DNA of 64,000 nucleotides from Spirochaetia bacterium (GCA_029975555.1 JARKOY010000079.1:1-64000); one strand, 5' to 3'; positions 18,469 to 28,221 are shown, counted from the stretch's first letter. Numbers and translations are program-made. Notes: generated from the letters alone by a model not told the origin.

Positions 18469-18485
18469 TTGGCACGAATTTTGCT
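18469..18485 (+). promoter_or_regulatory. Sigma-54 (-24/-12) promoter of dps
   Basis: TTGGCACGAATTTTGCT matches YTGGCACGRNNNTTGCW at every position; 39 nt upstream of the dps ATG. Confidence 0.75.
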
Positions 18486-18524
18486 TTCTTATAAATAGAA
18501 CTAAAAATACCAAGGAGAATCACT

Positions 18525-18965
18525 ATGAGTACAAAGATCAATGAACGCCTTTCAAACCACGTGGCCGACCTGGCCGCCGTATTCTTCAAACTCCACGATT
18601 ACCACTGGCACGTCCGGGGTCCACGCTTCAAAACCATCCACGAGCTGACCGAGTCCTACTACGATGACATCAACGAGGTGCTGGATGCCGTGGCGGAACG
18701 GCTGGTACAGCGGGGCGGCGTTGCTCCAGCGAGCCTCAAGACCTATATGGACAAGACCAAGATCGCGGTTCCGGAGAAGGGCAGCTACACGGACGAGGAG
18801 GTCGTCGCCGGCGTCAAGGCCGACTTCGAGTATCTGCTCAAGGAATTCAAGGAAACCCGCCGGCTTGCGGCTGAGGAAGACGACGCGGCGACCGACAACC
18901 TCTTTGCCGACTACATCACCGATCTGGAAAAGAAAATCTGGATGCTCCGCGCCACCCTCGGCTAA
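18525..18965 (+). CDS. dps: Dps/ferritin-like DNA-protection protein
   Basis: LAAVFFKLHDYHWHVRGPRFKTIHELTESYYDDINEVLDAVAERLVQRGG is the Dps ferroxidase signature. Confidence 0.9.
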   Translation: MSTKINERLSNHVADLAAVFFKLHDYHWHVRGPRFKTIHELTESYYDDINEVLDAVAERLVQRGGVAPASLKTYMDKTKIAVPEKGSYTDEEVVAGVKADFEYLLKEFKETRRLAAEEDDAATDNLFADYITDLEKKIWMLRATLG

Positions 18966-18980
18966 AGAAAATCACCACGC

Positions 18981-19020
18981 AGGGGCCCTTCGGCGGACTC
19001 GAAGTTCGCGGGAGGGCCCT
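18981..19020. terminator. Hairpin between convergent dps and ftsK
   Basis: AGGGGCCCTTCGGCGGACT-N-AGTTCGCGGGAGGGCCCT imperfect stem. Confidence 0.45.
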
Positions 19021-21512
19021 CATTCATCATTGTCAGGATCATTCTCTCCCACAGCGTGCACACCACCTCCGTCGAACATGTCCGGATTTCGCAGCACGTC
19101 CCTGGGCTTGGAGCCCTGGGCAGGGCCGACGATGCCTTTTTCTTCCATCATCTCGACGAGCCGGGCCGCGCGGTTGAAGCCGATCTTGAGGCGGCGCTGG
19201 ATGTAGCTGACTGAAGCCTTGCCCTGCTGAAGCACGATCTCGAGGGCCTTCTGGAAAAGGGGGTCGCTGCCGTCCTCATCGAAGAGGCTTGGCTCGTCGG
19301 TTTCCTCTTCATCTATGAATATCTCTTCGTCGATGTACTCGGGTTCGCCCAAAGTCTTGACGTGGGCAACGACGCGCTCCACCTCTTCCTCGGAGACGAA
19401 GGCGCCCTGCATGCGGACGGGGAAGGGATCCTGAGCGCCGGAGAAGAGCATGTCGCCGCGCCCCAGAAGTTTTTCGGCGCCCACCATGTCGATGATGGTG
19501 CGGCTGTCGAATTTGCTCGCGACCATGAAGGCGATGCGCGAGGGAATGTTGGCCTTTATGAGGCCTGTAATGACATCGATGCTGGGACGCTGGGTCGCGA
19601 GGACGAGGTGGATACCCACGGCGCGGGCCATGGCGGCGAGGCGCGCGAGGGTGGACTCGAGTTCCTTGCCGGTGGTCTGCATGAGATCGGCGAATTCGTC
19701 GATGATGACGACGATGTAAGGCAGTTTTTCCTGTGCGAGGTTGCGCTCGCGGACGCGTCGGTTGTACGAGCGGATGTCGCGCACGCCGAGGCTGTCGAGC
19801 ATGGAGTAGCGGCGCTCCATCTCGCAGATGCAGTACTGAAGCGCCTGGAAGGCCTTCTTGGCCTCGGTGACGACAGGCGTCATGAGGTGGGGTATGTCGT
19901 TGTAGAGTTTGAGCTCGACGATCTTGGGGTCGATGAGGAGAAGCTTCACTTCTTCGGGCGTACGCTTGTAAAGAATCGAGAGGATGATCGAGTTGACGCA
20001 GACGGACTTGCCTGAGCCGGTGGCGCCCGCAATGAGCAGGTGGGGCATCTGGGTGAGGTCGACGAGCTGGACTTCACCGGTGATATCCTTGCCGAGGGCC
20101 ACAGGGATTTCCATCTTGGTCTGACGGAAAAGCTCGCTCTCGATCAGTTCGCGCAGGGAGACGATGGAACGGCGTTCGTTCGGCACCTCGATGCCTACGG
20201 CGTGCTTTCCGGGGATGGGCGCGACGATGCGCACGCTGGAGGCGGCGAGCCTGAGCGCGATGTTGTCGCTCAGGTTGGTGATCTTTGAGATTTTGACGCC
20301 GTGCGCGGGCAGAATTTCGAACATGGTGATCACAGGCCCTTTGCGGATGCCGGTCACTTCCGCCTCGATGCCGAATTCGGCGAGAGTCTCCTTCAACACG
20401 CCGGCGCTGGCTCGGGTCTTGTCGTCGATGATCCAGTACTGGCCGTCGGGGTAGGTGTTGAGCAGCCCGTCGATGGGCACATGGTAGGTTTTGGCCGCCT
20501 TGCGCTCGAGGATGCGCTCGACGATGGCGCGTTTGGGCTCTTCGCCGGGCTGCGCAGGGCGCGCCGGGGGGACGGAAGTGAAGGAGATACCGCCGGCGTC
20601 GAGTGTAGAAGAAGGCACCTGAGCTGCCGGAGATTCGCCTTGCCGGGATGGCTCGCGAGCCTGAACGGTGCTCCGTCCAGCCGTGCCGAGCGCCGACAGA
20701 TCGGAAGCGGGCGCCGTGCTGGCCCCAGCCGTCCATTCGGCCGTACCCTGAGCCGCCACTGCCTTCTCTTCGGACTTAAGTGGATCGGGAGGAGGCACTT
20801 CGGGGATATTGAGCGAAACATCCTTTTTCGCGAGGGCCTCTGCGCGCGCAAGACGAGCTTCCTCTTTCCGCTTGCGCCGTTCTTCTCGTTTCATCGAAGC
20901 GTTCTTCAAAAAGATCGCCAACCTCTGCCCAAAGCCTTGCGCCTCTCCATTCTTTTTCTTCTCTGCGCGGGTCTTGATGTAGCCATTTGCCTTGAGCCAC
21001 TCCGAGAGTTTCATGTAACCTGCGATCACCACCACGAGGCTCGCGGCACACAGAAAGCCCAGGGCCGCATACAGCGAAGAGAGCCCTACCTTCGCCATCG
21101 CGGGGTGGTTTTCGAAGAATGCTCCAGGGTTGCTCGACAGGCGCGCGAACCCCGTCACCACGACAAAAGGGAGGGCGGAAATGCCCAAAAGATAGGTCAA
21201 GCGTGGACAGAACTTGGGCACGAACGCGAGGCCAGCCGCCCAGAACAACCACAGGGGCAGATAATAGGCCGCCCACGAAAACACGCTCAAAAGAATCCTG
21301 CCTGGCACCACGAGCGGTTTCCAGATTCCAGGAAAATGCGTCCACAACAGCATGGACAGGAGCGCCACGCCCCCCGCGGTCGTAAACAAGAGCGCCACAA
21401 TGCCTCGGACGCTCTTCAGAGAGGAACGCGAGGCCGAAGCGCGGCGCACTGTTTTTCTTGCGACGACGACCGAGGCTTTGGGCTGAGGTTTTTTCTTTGC
21501 TTCCATGGGCAC
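19020..21512 (-). CDS. ftsK: DNA translocase FtsK/SpoIIIE
   Basis: N-terminal TM cluster, charged linker, PHLLIAGATGSGKSVCVNSII, VVIIDEFADLM, LATQRPSIDVITGLIKANIPSRIAF, C-terminal winged helix. Confidence 0.95.
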   Translation of the reverse strand: MPMEAKKKPQPKASVVVARKTVRRASASRSSLKSVRGIVALLFTTAGGVALLSMLLWTHFPGIWKPLVVPGRILLSVFSWAAYYLPLWLFWAAGLAFVPKFCPRLTYLLGISALPFVVVTGFARLSSNPGAFFENHPAMAKVGLSSLYAALGFLCAASLVVVIAGYMKLSEWLKANGYIKTRAEKKKNGEAQGFGQRLAIFLKNASMKREERRKRKEEARLARAEALAKKDVSLNIPEVPPPDPLKSEEKAVAAQGTAEWTAGASTAPASDLSALGTAGRSTVQAREPSRQGESPAAQVPSSTLDAGGISFTSVPPARPAQPGEEPKRAIVERILERKAAKTYHVPIDGLLNTYPDGQYWIIDDKTRASAGVLKETLAEFGIEAEVTGIRKGPVITMFEILPAHGVKISKITNLSDNIALRLAASSVRIVAPIPGKHAVGIEVPNERRSIVSLRELIESELFRQTKMEIPVALGKDITGEVQLVDLTQMPHLLIAGATGSGKSVCVNSIILSILYKRTPEEVKLLLIDPKIVELKLYNDIPHLMTPVVTEAKKAFQALQYCICEMERRYSMLDSLGVRDIRSYNRRVRERNLAQEKLPYIVVIIDEFADLMQTTGKELESTLARLAAMARAVGIHLVLATQRPSIDVITGLIKANIPSRIAFMVASKFDSRTIIDMVGAEKLLGRGDMLFSGAQDPFPVRMQGAFVSEEEVERVVAHVKTLGEPEYIDEEIFIDEEETDEPSLFDEDGSDPLFQKALEIVLQQGKASVSYIQRRLKIGFNRAARLVEMMEEKGIVGPAQGSKPRDVLRNPDMFDGGGVHAVGENDPDNDE

Positions 21513-21777
21513 ACCAATCCTGCTTTATTATCGGCATTTTCAGGCCTGGGCGTTACGGAGGACAGAGAGTATCTGCCACAATTTGCGTAAAGCTGAGATC
21601 CACATCAAGGCATAGAAAAAGACTTTTTTGAGGCCCGGGAGAACACGAATTTTACTTATTTTTCACAATTTGGTTCACTACTCCATTGCCGCGCAAGAGA
21701 ATGATACATTATACTTGTTCGGCCTGAAGGATGTCCGCAATCGCAGCTCCATCCTCAATCTCAAACAAGGAAACGAT

Positions 21778-22311
21778 ATGGAAATCAGAAAAGACCGCGT
21801 GGTCACCATCGATTATTCTCTCCGCGACGATACGGGAAGGCTCATCGATTCATCCGAAGGAGCCGAGCCCCTCGTGTACCTTCATGGGAATGAAAATATT
21901 ATTCCGGGGCTCGAAAAAGAGCTCGAAGGCAAGAATCCCGGCGACTCTATCGTGTGCAGCATAGCACCCGAAGACGCCTACGGCGACCGAGACGAGGCCC
22001 TCGTGTTCAAGGTCCAAAAAAAAGACTTCGGCGAGAACGTCGAGGTCGCACCTGGCATGCAGTTCGAGGCGCACGGGGAGAACGGTGTCCAGATCGTCAC
22101 GGTAGTCAAGATCGATGGCGAGGATGTCACGCTCGATGCGAACCATCCGCTCGCCGGAGAGACCCTTCATTTCGACGTGAAGGTCGTCGATGTCCGCGAA
22201 GCGACCCCCGATGAGCTCGAGCACGGGCATGTACATGGAAAGCACGACGAGTGCGGCGAGGACTGCGATTGTGGTGACGATTGCGACTGTGACGAAGACT
22301 GCTGCAGCTGA
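21778..22311 (+). CDS. slyD: FKBP-type peptidyl-prolyl isomerase, SlyD-like
   Basis: VVTIDYSLRDDTGRLIDSSE...YLHGNENIIPGLEKELEGK; Cys/His/Asp-rich tail HGHVHGKHDECGEDCDCGDDCDCDEDCCS. Confidence 0.9.
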   Translation: MEIRKDRVVTIDYSLRDDTGRLIDSSEGAEPLVYLHGNENIIPGLEKELEGKNPGDSIVCSIAPEDAYGDRDEALVFKVQKKDFGENVEVAPGMQFEAHGENGVQIVTVVKIDGEDVTLDANHPLAGETLHFDVKVVDVREATPDELEHGHVHGKHDECGEDCDCGDDCDCDEDCCS

Positions 22312-22350
22312 TCTGAATTTTCGATATTGTTTCTTCAATGATGGACATGT

Positions 22351-22743
22351 ATGAAATTATTTGCAAAACTGCATGTCCGATGGCTTGACATTGTGATTTT
22401 CGGTCTGGCCGTCGCCTTGGTGTTGGGAACATTTTTTCTGGTTCTAAATCGCCAAAGTGGTACTCGTTATGTCCATATAACGGGAGAAAGCGGAGAATGG
22501 ATCGCCCCCCTCGACAAAGAGGCTGAATACGAGGTGCCGGGGCCGCTCGGCACCACTGTGGTCCACATTCACGACGGAAAGGTGGCGATAGAAGATTCCC
22601 CCTGCAGAAACAAGATATGCATCCTGAGCGGTGCTATTTCCGAACCTGGACAATGGTTGGCGTGCCTTCCAAATCAGGTGTTCGTGCGCATTACAAGCAG
22701 CGAGAGTAACGATGAAGGGAGTGTCGATGCAGGTGTTTTCTAG
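22351..22743 (+). CDS. NusG domain II-containing membrane-anchored protein
   Basis: N-terminal TM; VHIHDGKVAIEDSPCRNKICILSGAISEPGQWLACLPNQVFVRI is typical of this family. Confidence 0.8.
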   Translation: MKLFAKLHVRWLDIVIFGLAVALVLGTFFLVLNRQSGTRYVHITGESGEWIAPLDKEAEYEVPGPLGTTVVHIHDGKVAIEDSPCRNKICILSGAISEPGQWLACLPNQVFVRITSSESNDEGSVDAGVF

Positions 22744-24091
22744 CGCTTCGAGCGAAGATTTTCGATCGCGCTTCGCGAATCGTTCAGATCTGACGGCGCT
22801 GCTGGCGGCGTTTTGCTTCTTTCTTTCCGCCATCGAATACATGCTGCCGAAGCCCCTGCCTTTCATGCGGCTCGGCATCGCGAATCTGCCGATACTGCTG
22901 GCAGTAGATTTTTTGCCTTTTAAGTGGTTTCTTGTGCTGGCCGCCGCAAAAGTGATCGGGATGAGCATCATATCGGGAACACTCTTTTCCTACGTAGCGC
23001 TGTTCAGCCTTGCAGGGACGATGGTCGCGGCGCTCGTGATGCGCGGGATCAGACGACTCGGCAGAGATTCGATCTCGCTGATCGGCGTTTCGATCGCAGG
23101 AGCCGTGATGTCGAACGCCATGCAGATGTTGATCGCACGCTTCGTCATCTTCGGCGAAGTCGCATGGCTGATTGCCCCGCTGTTTTTGCTGACGGGGCTC
23201 ATCACCGGGACAGCGATGGGTTTTTTCGCCGAATATTTTGTCGAGCATTCGAACTGGTATGCGTGCGCGACGGGCGCTTCGGAGGTAATGGATGCCGAAG
23301 GTGAGGGCGGTGTAGACCAAGAACCAGGCCGCACAGACAGAGGCTTGGCCGCTATGCCTACGAAGGCTGGAACAGACACCGCTTCAGAACAGGCAGACGC
23401 GCGTCGCCCAGCGGGACAGCTCGGCGCAAAAAACAAAAGACGAGCTGCGCGGCGCCAGCGCTATGAATCGCTGCTGGAGCCATGGATGGCAGCCGTGCTA
23501 GGCGTCGTGATCGCCGTAGTCTTTCTGCTGCAGCAAGGAATCTTCGTCAAAACACTGTTCCTTCTTCTGTTTATTTTCTGGACCTGGCTTGCGGGTAAAC
23601 GGTTTTCGCTGATTTCGACGCTGCTCGTGACGGTGGGGATCGTCGCGACGAATCTGCTCATTCCCTCGGGGCGTGTGCTGTTCAGGCTCGGACCAATCGT
23701 CATCACCGAAATGGCGCTCAGAGAAGGTCTTTCCAAGGCGCTCACCTTTGAGGGGCTCATGTACCTTTCCAAGGCGGCCATCATGCCGGGGCTTCACTTC
23801 CCTGGAAAGTTCGGCGCCATCATCGCGCAGGCTTTTCAGTATTACGACCGAGTCATCGAGTATCGCGGCAAGGTGCACGCAAAAACGATCGTCCGCGACA
23901 TCGATGTGCTGCTGCAAAAAGTCTGGCTGAGCCCGAAGCTTGTGGGAGAGCCTTCAGAGCAGATAGGCCAGGCCGCCAGCATGGTTTTCCCTTCAATGCA
24001 ATCCCGCACCCGCAGGTCCGTAGTATTTGTTCTCATTGTTGTTATTATAGTTGGTTGTATCCTCGGCGCGGCAAGGGCGACCGGCCTCTGA
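22712..24091 (+). CDS. Gx transporter / heptaprenyl diphosphate synthase component I-like membrane protein with extra C-terminal TM domain
   Basis: N-terminal FLSAIEYMLPKPLPFMRLGIANLPILLAV is typical; second TM block after an internal hydrophilic linker. Confidence 0.75.
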   Translation: MKGVSMQVFSSASSEDFRSRFANRSDLTALLAAFCFFLSAIEYMLPKPLPFMRLGIANLPILLAVDFLPFKWFLVLAAAKVIGMSIISGTLFSYVALFSLAGTMVAALVMRGIRRLGRDSISLIGVSIAGAVMSNAMQMLIARFVIFGEVAWLIAPLFLLTGLITGTAMGFFAEYFVEHSNWYACATGASEVMDAEGEGGVDQEPGRTDRGLAAMPTKAGTDTASEQADARRPAGQLGAKNKRRAARRQRYESLLEPWMAAVLGVVIAVVFLLQQGIFVKTLFLLLFIFWTWLAGKRFSLISTLLVTVGIVATNLLIPSGRVLFRLGPIVITEMALREGLSKALTFEGLMYLSKAAIMPGLHFPGKFGAIIAQAFQYYDRVIEYRGKVHAKTIVRDIDVLLQKVWLSPKLVGEPSEQIGQAASMVFPSMQSRTRRSVVFVLIVVIIVGCILGAARATGL

Positions 24092-24229
24092 GCCATAGTT
24101 TTGACACCTCGAGGCTCGACGTCGCCCTTGGCATCACCCCTCGCTTTTCCAAAGCCCGCTTTTATTCTATGATACATCGAATAATCGAGGCATATTCTTC
24201 TTCCGATATCGATTATTCTTGAGGTCACC

Positions 24230-25471
24230 ATGACACTTCAGTCCGTTCTGGATCTGTTTCAGGGCGTAGGGACACTGTTTGCCGTAGATCCCGGCATGGC
24301 CGTTGCTCGGATCGGTCTCATCTTCTTGGGCATCTTTCTCGTGTATCTTGGCAAAAAGGGCACGCTCGAGCCCCTGCTCATGATTCCCATGGGCCTAGGC
24401 ATGAGTACCGTCAACGCTGCGGTGATGTTCTTCGATCCCCTTGGTCTGCACAATGGGCTGGGGACGCTCTTTGTCGAATCCGCGGCGGGCGCGACGCCGG
24501 ACGCCATACGCAACGCGGCAGACCTCATGAGCATCCTCCAGATCGACTTTCTGCAGCCGATCTACACCTTCATGTTTTCGAACGGTTTGATCGCCTGTCT
24601 GGTGTTCATCGGGATCGGAAGTCTTCTGGACGTGGGCTTTGTGATGATCCATCCTTTCATCAGCATGTTCCTGGCGCTCTGTGCCGAGCTTGGAACGATC
24701 CTCGTCCTTCCGATCGCCCAGCTCTTCGGTTTCACGGCGAAGCAGGCGGCGGCCATCGCAATGGTCGGCGGCGCGGACGGGCCCATGGTGCTCTTCACCA
24801 GCCTTAAGCTCGCCCCGGAGCTCTTCGTGCCGATCGCGGTGGTGGCGTACCTGTACCTCGGCCTCACGTACGGTGGCTATCCCTACCTCATCAAACTGAT
24901 GGTGCCCAAACAAATACGGGGCATCGCAATGCCGCAGCAGAACTATGACATCAACGTCTCGTCGTTCCAGAAACTCATGTTCGCGGTGATCGTCAACACT
25001 ATTCTTTCGCTGCTTTTCCCTGTGGCCGCACCGCTCTTCTTCTCTCTGTTTTTGGGCATTGCGATCCGAGAATCCGGCATCAAGGCGTTTCAGGACTTGG
25101 TGTCGAACACCATTCTGTACACGGCGACGCTGTTTCTGGGGCTGACCCTGGGCATTCTGTGCGAGGCGAGTGTCATCCTCGATCCTAAGGTGTTGCCGCT
25201 TTTGCTCTTGGGCATGCTCGCCCTGCTTCTCTCAGGAATAGGAGGGCTCATCGGAGGTTACATCCTCTATTTCTTCAAGAACGGGGCTTTCAATCCGGTC
25301 ATCGGCATTGCGGGAGTGTCCTGTGTGCCGAGCACGGCAAAGGTCGCCCAAAAAAGTGTCTCCAAGGTCAATCCTCAGGCGATGATCATGCAGTATGCGC
25401 TCGGCGCGAACATTTCAGGGGTAATTACGACTGCGATCATCGCGGCCATCTATGTGACGCTGTTGAAGTGA
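24230..25471 (+). CDS. Na+-translocating decarboxylase beta subunit (OadB-like)
   Basis: IGIGSLLDVGFVMIHPF, GGADGPMVLFTSLKLAPEL, NPVIGIAGVSCVPSTAKVAQ; biotin-carboxyl-carrier alpha subunit in the same operon. Confidence 0.9.
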   Translation: MTLQSVLDLFQGVGTLFAVDPGMAVARIGLIFLGIFLVYLGKKGTLEPLLMIPMGLGMSTVNAAVMFFDPLGLHNGLGTLFVESAAGATPDAIRNAADLMSILQIDFLQPIYTFMFSNGLIACLVFIGIGSLLDVGFVMIHPFISMFLALCAELGTILVLPIAQLFGFTAKQAAAIAMVGGADGPMVLFTSLKLAPELFVPIAVVAYLYLGLTYGGYPYLIKLMVPKQIRGIAMPQQNYDINVSSFQKLMFAVIVNTILSLLFPVAAPLFFSLFLGIAIRESGIKAFQDLVSNTILYTATLFLGLTLGILCEASVILDPKVLPLLLLGMLALLLSGIGGLIGGYILYFFKNGAFNPVIGIAGVSCVPSTAKVAQKSVSKVNPQAMIMQYALGANISGVITTAIIAAIYVTLLK

Positions 25472-25484
25472 CAGGAGGCCGGCC

Positions 25485-25784
25485 ATGATGGAGGTTCAGA
25501 TTCTGATCGCGGCGGTGCTTGTCGGGATGCTCTTTGTCCTTGCCCGTATTTCCTGGACGCTGAAAGGAATTCTCGATGTTCTTTCACGAGAGAAGGTTGT
25601 CGCTGCGGCGTCGGATATGCCAGCTAGAAAGTCAACCGCAGAAAAATCGGCCGGGGGCCCAGAAAGTGCCTCGGTCCAGACGCATCCTGCCATCGCCCAT
25701 GACGACCTGCAGGACATCGCCGCAGTCATTGCGGTCGCAGCGCGGGCGACCCTTCGGGGCAGATCAAAATCGGCAGTATCCTGA
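25485..25784 (+). CDS. OadG-like gamma subunit
   Basis: 99 aa, one N-terminal TM, C-terminal DDLQDIAAVIAVAARATLRGRSK; between beta and alpha genes. Confidence 0.65.
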   Translation: MMEVQILIAAVLVGMLFVLARISWTLKGILDVLSREKVVAAASDMPARKSTAEKSAGGPESASVQTHPAIAHDDLQDIAAVIAVAARATLRGRSKSAVS

Positions 25785-25798
25785 GAGAGGAACGTCAT

Positions 25799-27931
25799 AT
25801 GAAGAAAATAGATTTCATGCTGACCGCATTCAGAGACGGACTTCAGTCCGCCTACGGCGCGCGGGTCTTCTCGAAAGATTATCTGCCGCTCGTCAAAGCC
25901 TGCGCGGAGGCTGGCATTATCCACTTCGAATCTGGCGGAGGAGCGCTCTTTCAGTCCTCTTTTTTCTACTGCAACGAAAATGCCTTCGATGTCATGGACG
26001 GCTTTAGGCAGGCGGCAGGCCCTGACGCCACGCTGCAGACGCTCGCAAGGGGCATCAATGTCGTAGGTCTTGACAGCCAGAGTTCGGACGTCATCAGGCT
26101 CCACGCGCAGCTCTTCAAGCGCTACGGCGTCACGACCATCAGGAACTTCGACGCCCTGAACGACGTACAGAATCTCATCTTCAGCGGCAAGTGCATCGTG
26201 GAGGCCGGCCTCCGACACGAAATCGCCATCACAATGATGGACTTACCTCCCGGATCGCCCGCGACCCACACGTCCGAGTTTTATCTCGGCGTACTTAGGC
26301 AGGTACTCGACGCCGATATCCCCTATCACTCACTGTGCTTCAAAGATGCGACTGGAACCGTGCGTCCCCGCATGGTCTACGACACGATAAAGGCCGCCCG
26401 CAAACTGCTGGGGCAAGATGCCAGAATCGTGTTCCACACGCACGACACGGCGGGGACCGGAACTCTGTGCTACATGAGTGCCATCGAGGCAGGAGTCGAC
26501 CAGGTAGACCTCTCCATGGCCCCGCTTTCGGGAGGAACCTGTCAGCCGGACATCGTGACGCTCTGGCACGCGCTGCGAGGTTCCGATTATACGCTGGATA
26601 TCGACATCCACAAGATCATCGTGCTCGAAGAGATGCTGAAGGAGGCTCTAGCGGACTACATGCTTCCTCCGGAAGCAACGCGGATCGAACCTCTCATCCC
26701 TTTCTTTCCAATGCCGGGAGGGGCTCTCACCGTCAACACACAGATGCTCCGCGACAACAAGATGTTGGACAAATACCCTGAAGTCATCGCTGCAATGGGA
26801 GAGGTGGTGGCGAAAGGCGGCTTCGGCACGGCAGTGACACCGGTCAGTCAGTTCTATTTTCAGCAGGCATACAACAACGTCGTCTATGGGCCATGGAAAC
26901 GCATCGCCGAAGGATACGGGAAAATGGTGCTCGGATACTTTGGAAAGACACCTCTCCCTCCCGATCCTGAGGTGCAGCGCATCGCGGAGCAACAGCTGGG
27001 ACTTGCGCCCACGACCGAAAGTCCACTCTCCCTGAACGACCGCAATCCGACGAAGGGCCTCGCCGCGGCGGCCGCTATGCTTGAAACGGCTGGCATCGAA
27101 AAGACGGACGAAAACCTGTTTATCGCCGCCACGTGCCTCGACAAGGGTATTCTTTTTCTAAAAGGCAAGGCCGTGCCCCACGTGCGCAAGATATCGGATA
27201 CTGTGCGGCATGAAGAACCCGAGACCTCTTCCAAACCTGTAGATTCGCTCACCGTCACGCTCGGCAACAAGGCCTACGCGGTAAAATTCGATAAAAACAT
27301 GGTGATCGTCAACGGTACCGCCTACGATTTTCAGGTGAAAGAAGGCATCGACGCCGAAGCTGTGGCAAAAACCGCGACCCTGCCCAAGACGGCCGAATTG
27401 CCCGCCGTGAGCGAGACGCATTTTGTTGAGTCCCCTCTTTCGGGGAGAGTGGTGAAGGTTCAGAAAAAAGCTGGCGACAAAGTTGCCGTCGGAGAGACAG
27501 TAGTCATCATCGATTCGATGAACATCGAGGTGCCTCTTAATTCTCCTTATTCCGGCATCATCCAGTCGGTATTCGTCCTGCAGGGCGACATGCTTGAAGC
27601 AGGGACGGCGCTCTATCGCGTCAATACCATCGCGCATGGGACAGTCGATACTGTGGCGCGGGCGGCCGAGGCGCTGACCGCCCAACAAAAACTGCCCGGC
27701 ACCGAAGCGGAGGCGCTTACCCAAATTATCTCGCCGATCGCCGGCCTCGTATTGCGCATCTACAAGGAACCGGGCGAAACTATCATCGCAGGCGAATCTC
27801 TCCTCGTCATGGAATCGATGAAAATGGAAAGACCTGTGAACAGCGTGGTTTCCGGTACAATCGAACGGCTGGCCGTGAAACAGGGCGATCAGATCGAAGC
27901 AGGCCAGGTGCTTGCAATCGTGCGCCAATAA
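25799..27931 (+). CDS. Oxaloacetate/pyruvate carboxylase-type alpha subunit with two biotinyl domains
   Basis: MLTAFRDGLQSAYGARV, FKDATGTVRPRMVYD, HTHDTAGTG; C-terminal tandem biotinyl domains, second with ESMKM. Confidence 0.9.
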   Translation: MKKIDFMLTAFRDGLQSAYGARVFSKDYLPLVKACAEAGIIHFESGGGALFQSSFFYCNENAFDVMDGFRQAAGPDATLQTLARGINVVGLDSQSSDVIRLHAQLFKRYGVTTIRNFDALNDVQNLIFSGKCIVEAGLRHEIAITMMDLPPGSPATHTSEFYLGVLRQVLDADIPYHSLCFKDATGTVRPRMVYDTIKAARKLLGQDARIVFHTHDTAGTGTLCYMSAIEAGVDQVDLSMAPLSGGTCQPDIVTLWHALRGSDYTLDIDIHKIIVLEEMLKEALADYMLPPEATRIEPLIPFFPMPGGALTVNTQMLRDNKMLDKYPEVIAAMGEVVAKGGFGTAVTPVSQFYFQQAYNNVVYGPWKRIAEGYGKMVLGYFGKTPLPPDPEVQRIAEQQLGLAPTTESPLSLNDRNPTKGLAAAAAMLETAGIEKTDENLFIAATCLDKGILFLKGKAVPHVRKISDTVRHEEPETSSKPVDSLTVTLGNKAYAVKFDKNMVIVNGTAYDFQVKEGIDAEAVAKTATLPKTAELPAVSETHFVESPLSGRVVKVQKKAGDKVAVGETVVIIDSMNIEVPLNSPYSGIIQSVFVLQGDMLEAGTALYRVNTIAHGTVDTVARAAEALTAQQKLPGTEAEALTQIISPIAGLVLRIYKEPGETIIAGESLLVMESMKMERPVNSVVSGTIERLAVKQGDQIEAGQVLAIVRQ

Positions 27932-27954
27932 CCTCGCCTGAGAGAAGGTAAACC

Positions 27955-28101
27955 ATGAATCGATCAGGACTAGGGCTTGCGCTCCTCACGTATGGAATTG
28001 CCGCCGTCATCTCCATGTTCACCGCCGCGATCATCGCGTTGATGGTGAAATTGATCAAATGGAAAAATAAGCTGGCTTTAAAAAAGCGGCGGAAGGAATA
28101 G
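27955..28101 (+). CDS. 48-aa single-TM protein at the end of the Na+ pump operon (absent from the supplied ORF track)
   Basis: MNRSGLGLALLTYGIAAVISMFTAAIIALMVKLIKWKNKLALKKRRKE*; GAGAAGGT ribosome-binding site, 23 nt after the alpha-subunit stop. Confidence 0.65.
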   Translation: MNRSGLGLALLTYGIAAVISMFTAAIIALMVKLIKWKNKLALKKRRKE

Positions 28102-28193
28102 AGTGTCCGCGGCAGGGCTCAGGAACGACCTAGAAGCCTCATCAGCCTGCGCTTCGCTTGAGACCTCGCGGATGCCTCGGTCACAAAGAAAAT

Positions 28194-28221
28194 GGGATTG
28201 TCCAAATTTGCGGACAATCCC
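28194..28221 (-). terminator. Rho-independent terminator downstream of leuS
   Basis: GGGATTGTCC-N8-GGACAATCCC perfect 10-bp stem, followed on the minus strand by ATTTTCTTTG. Confidence 0.6.
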
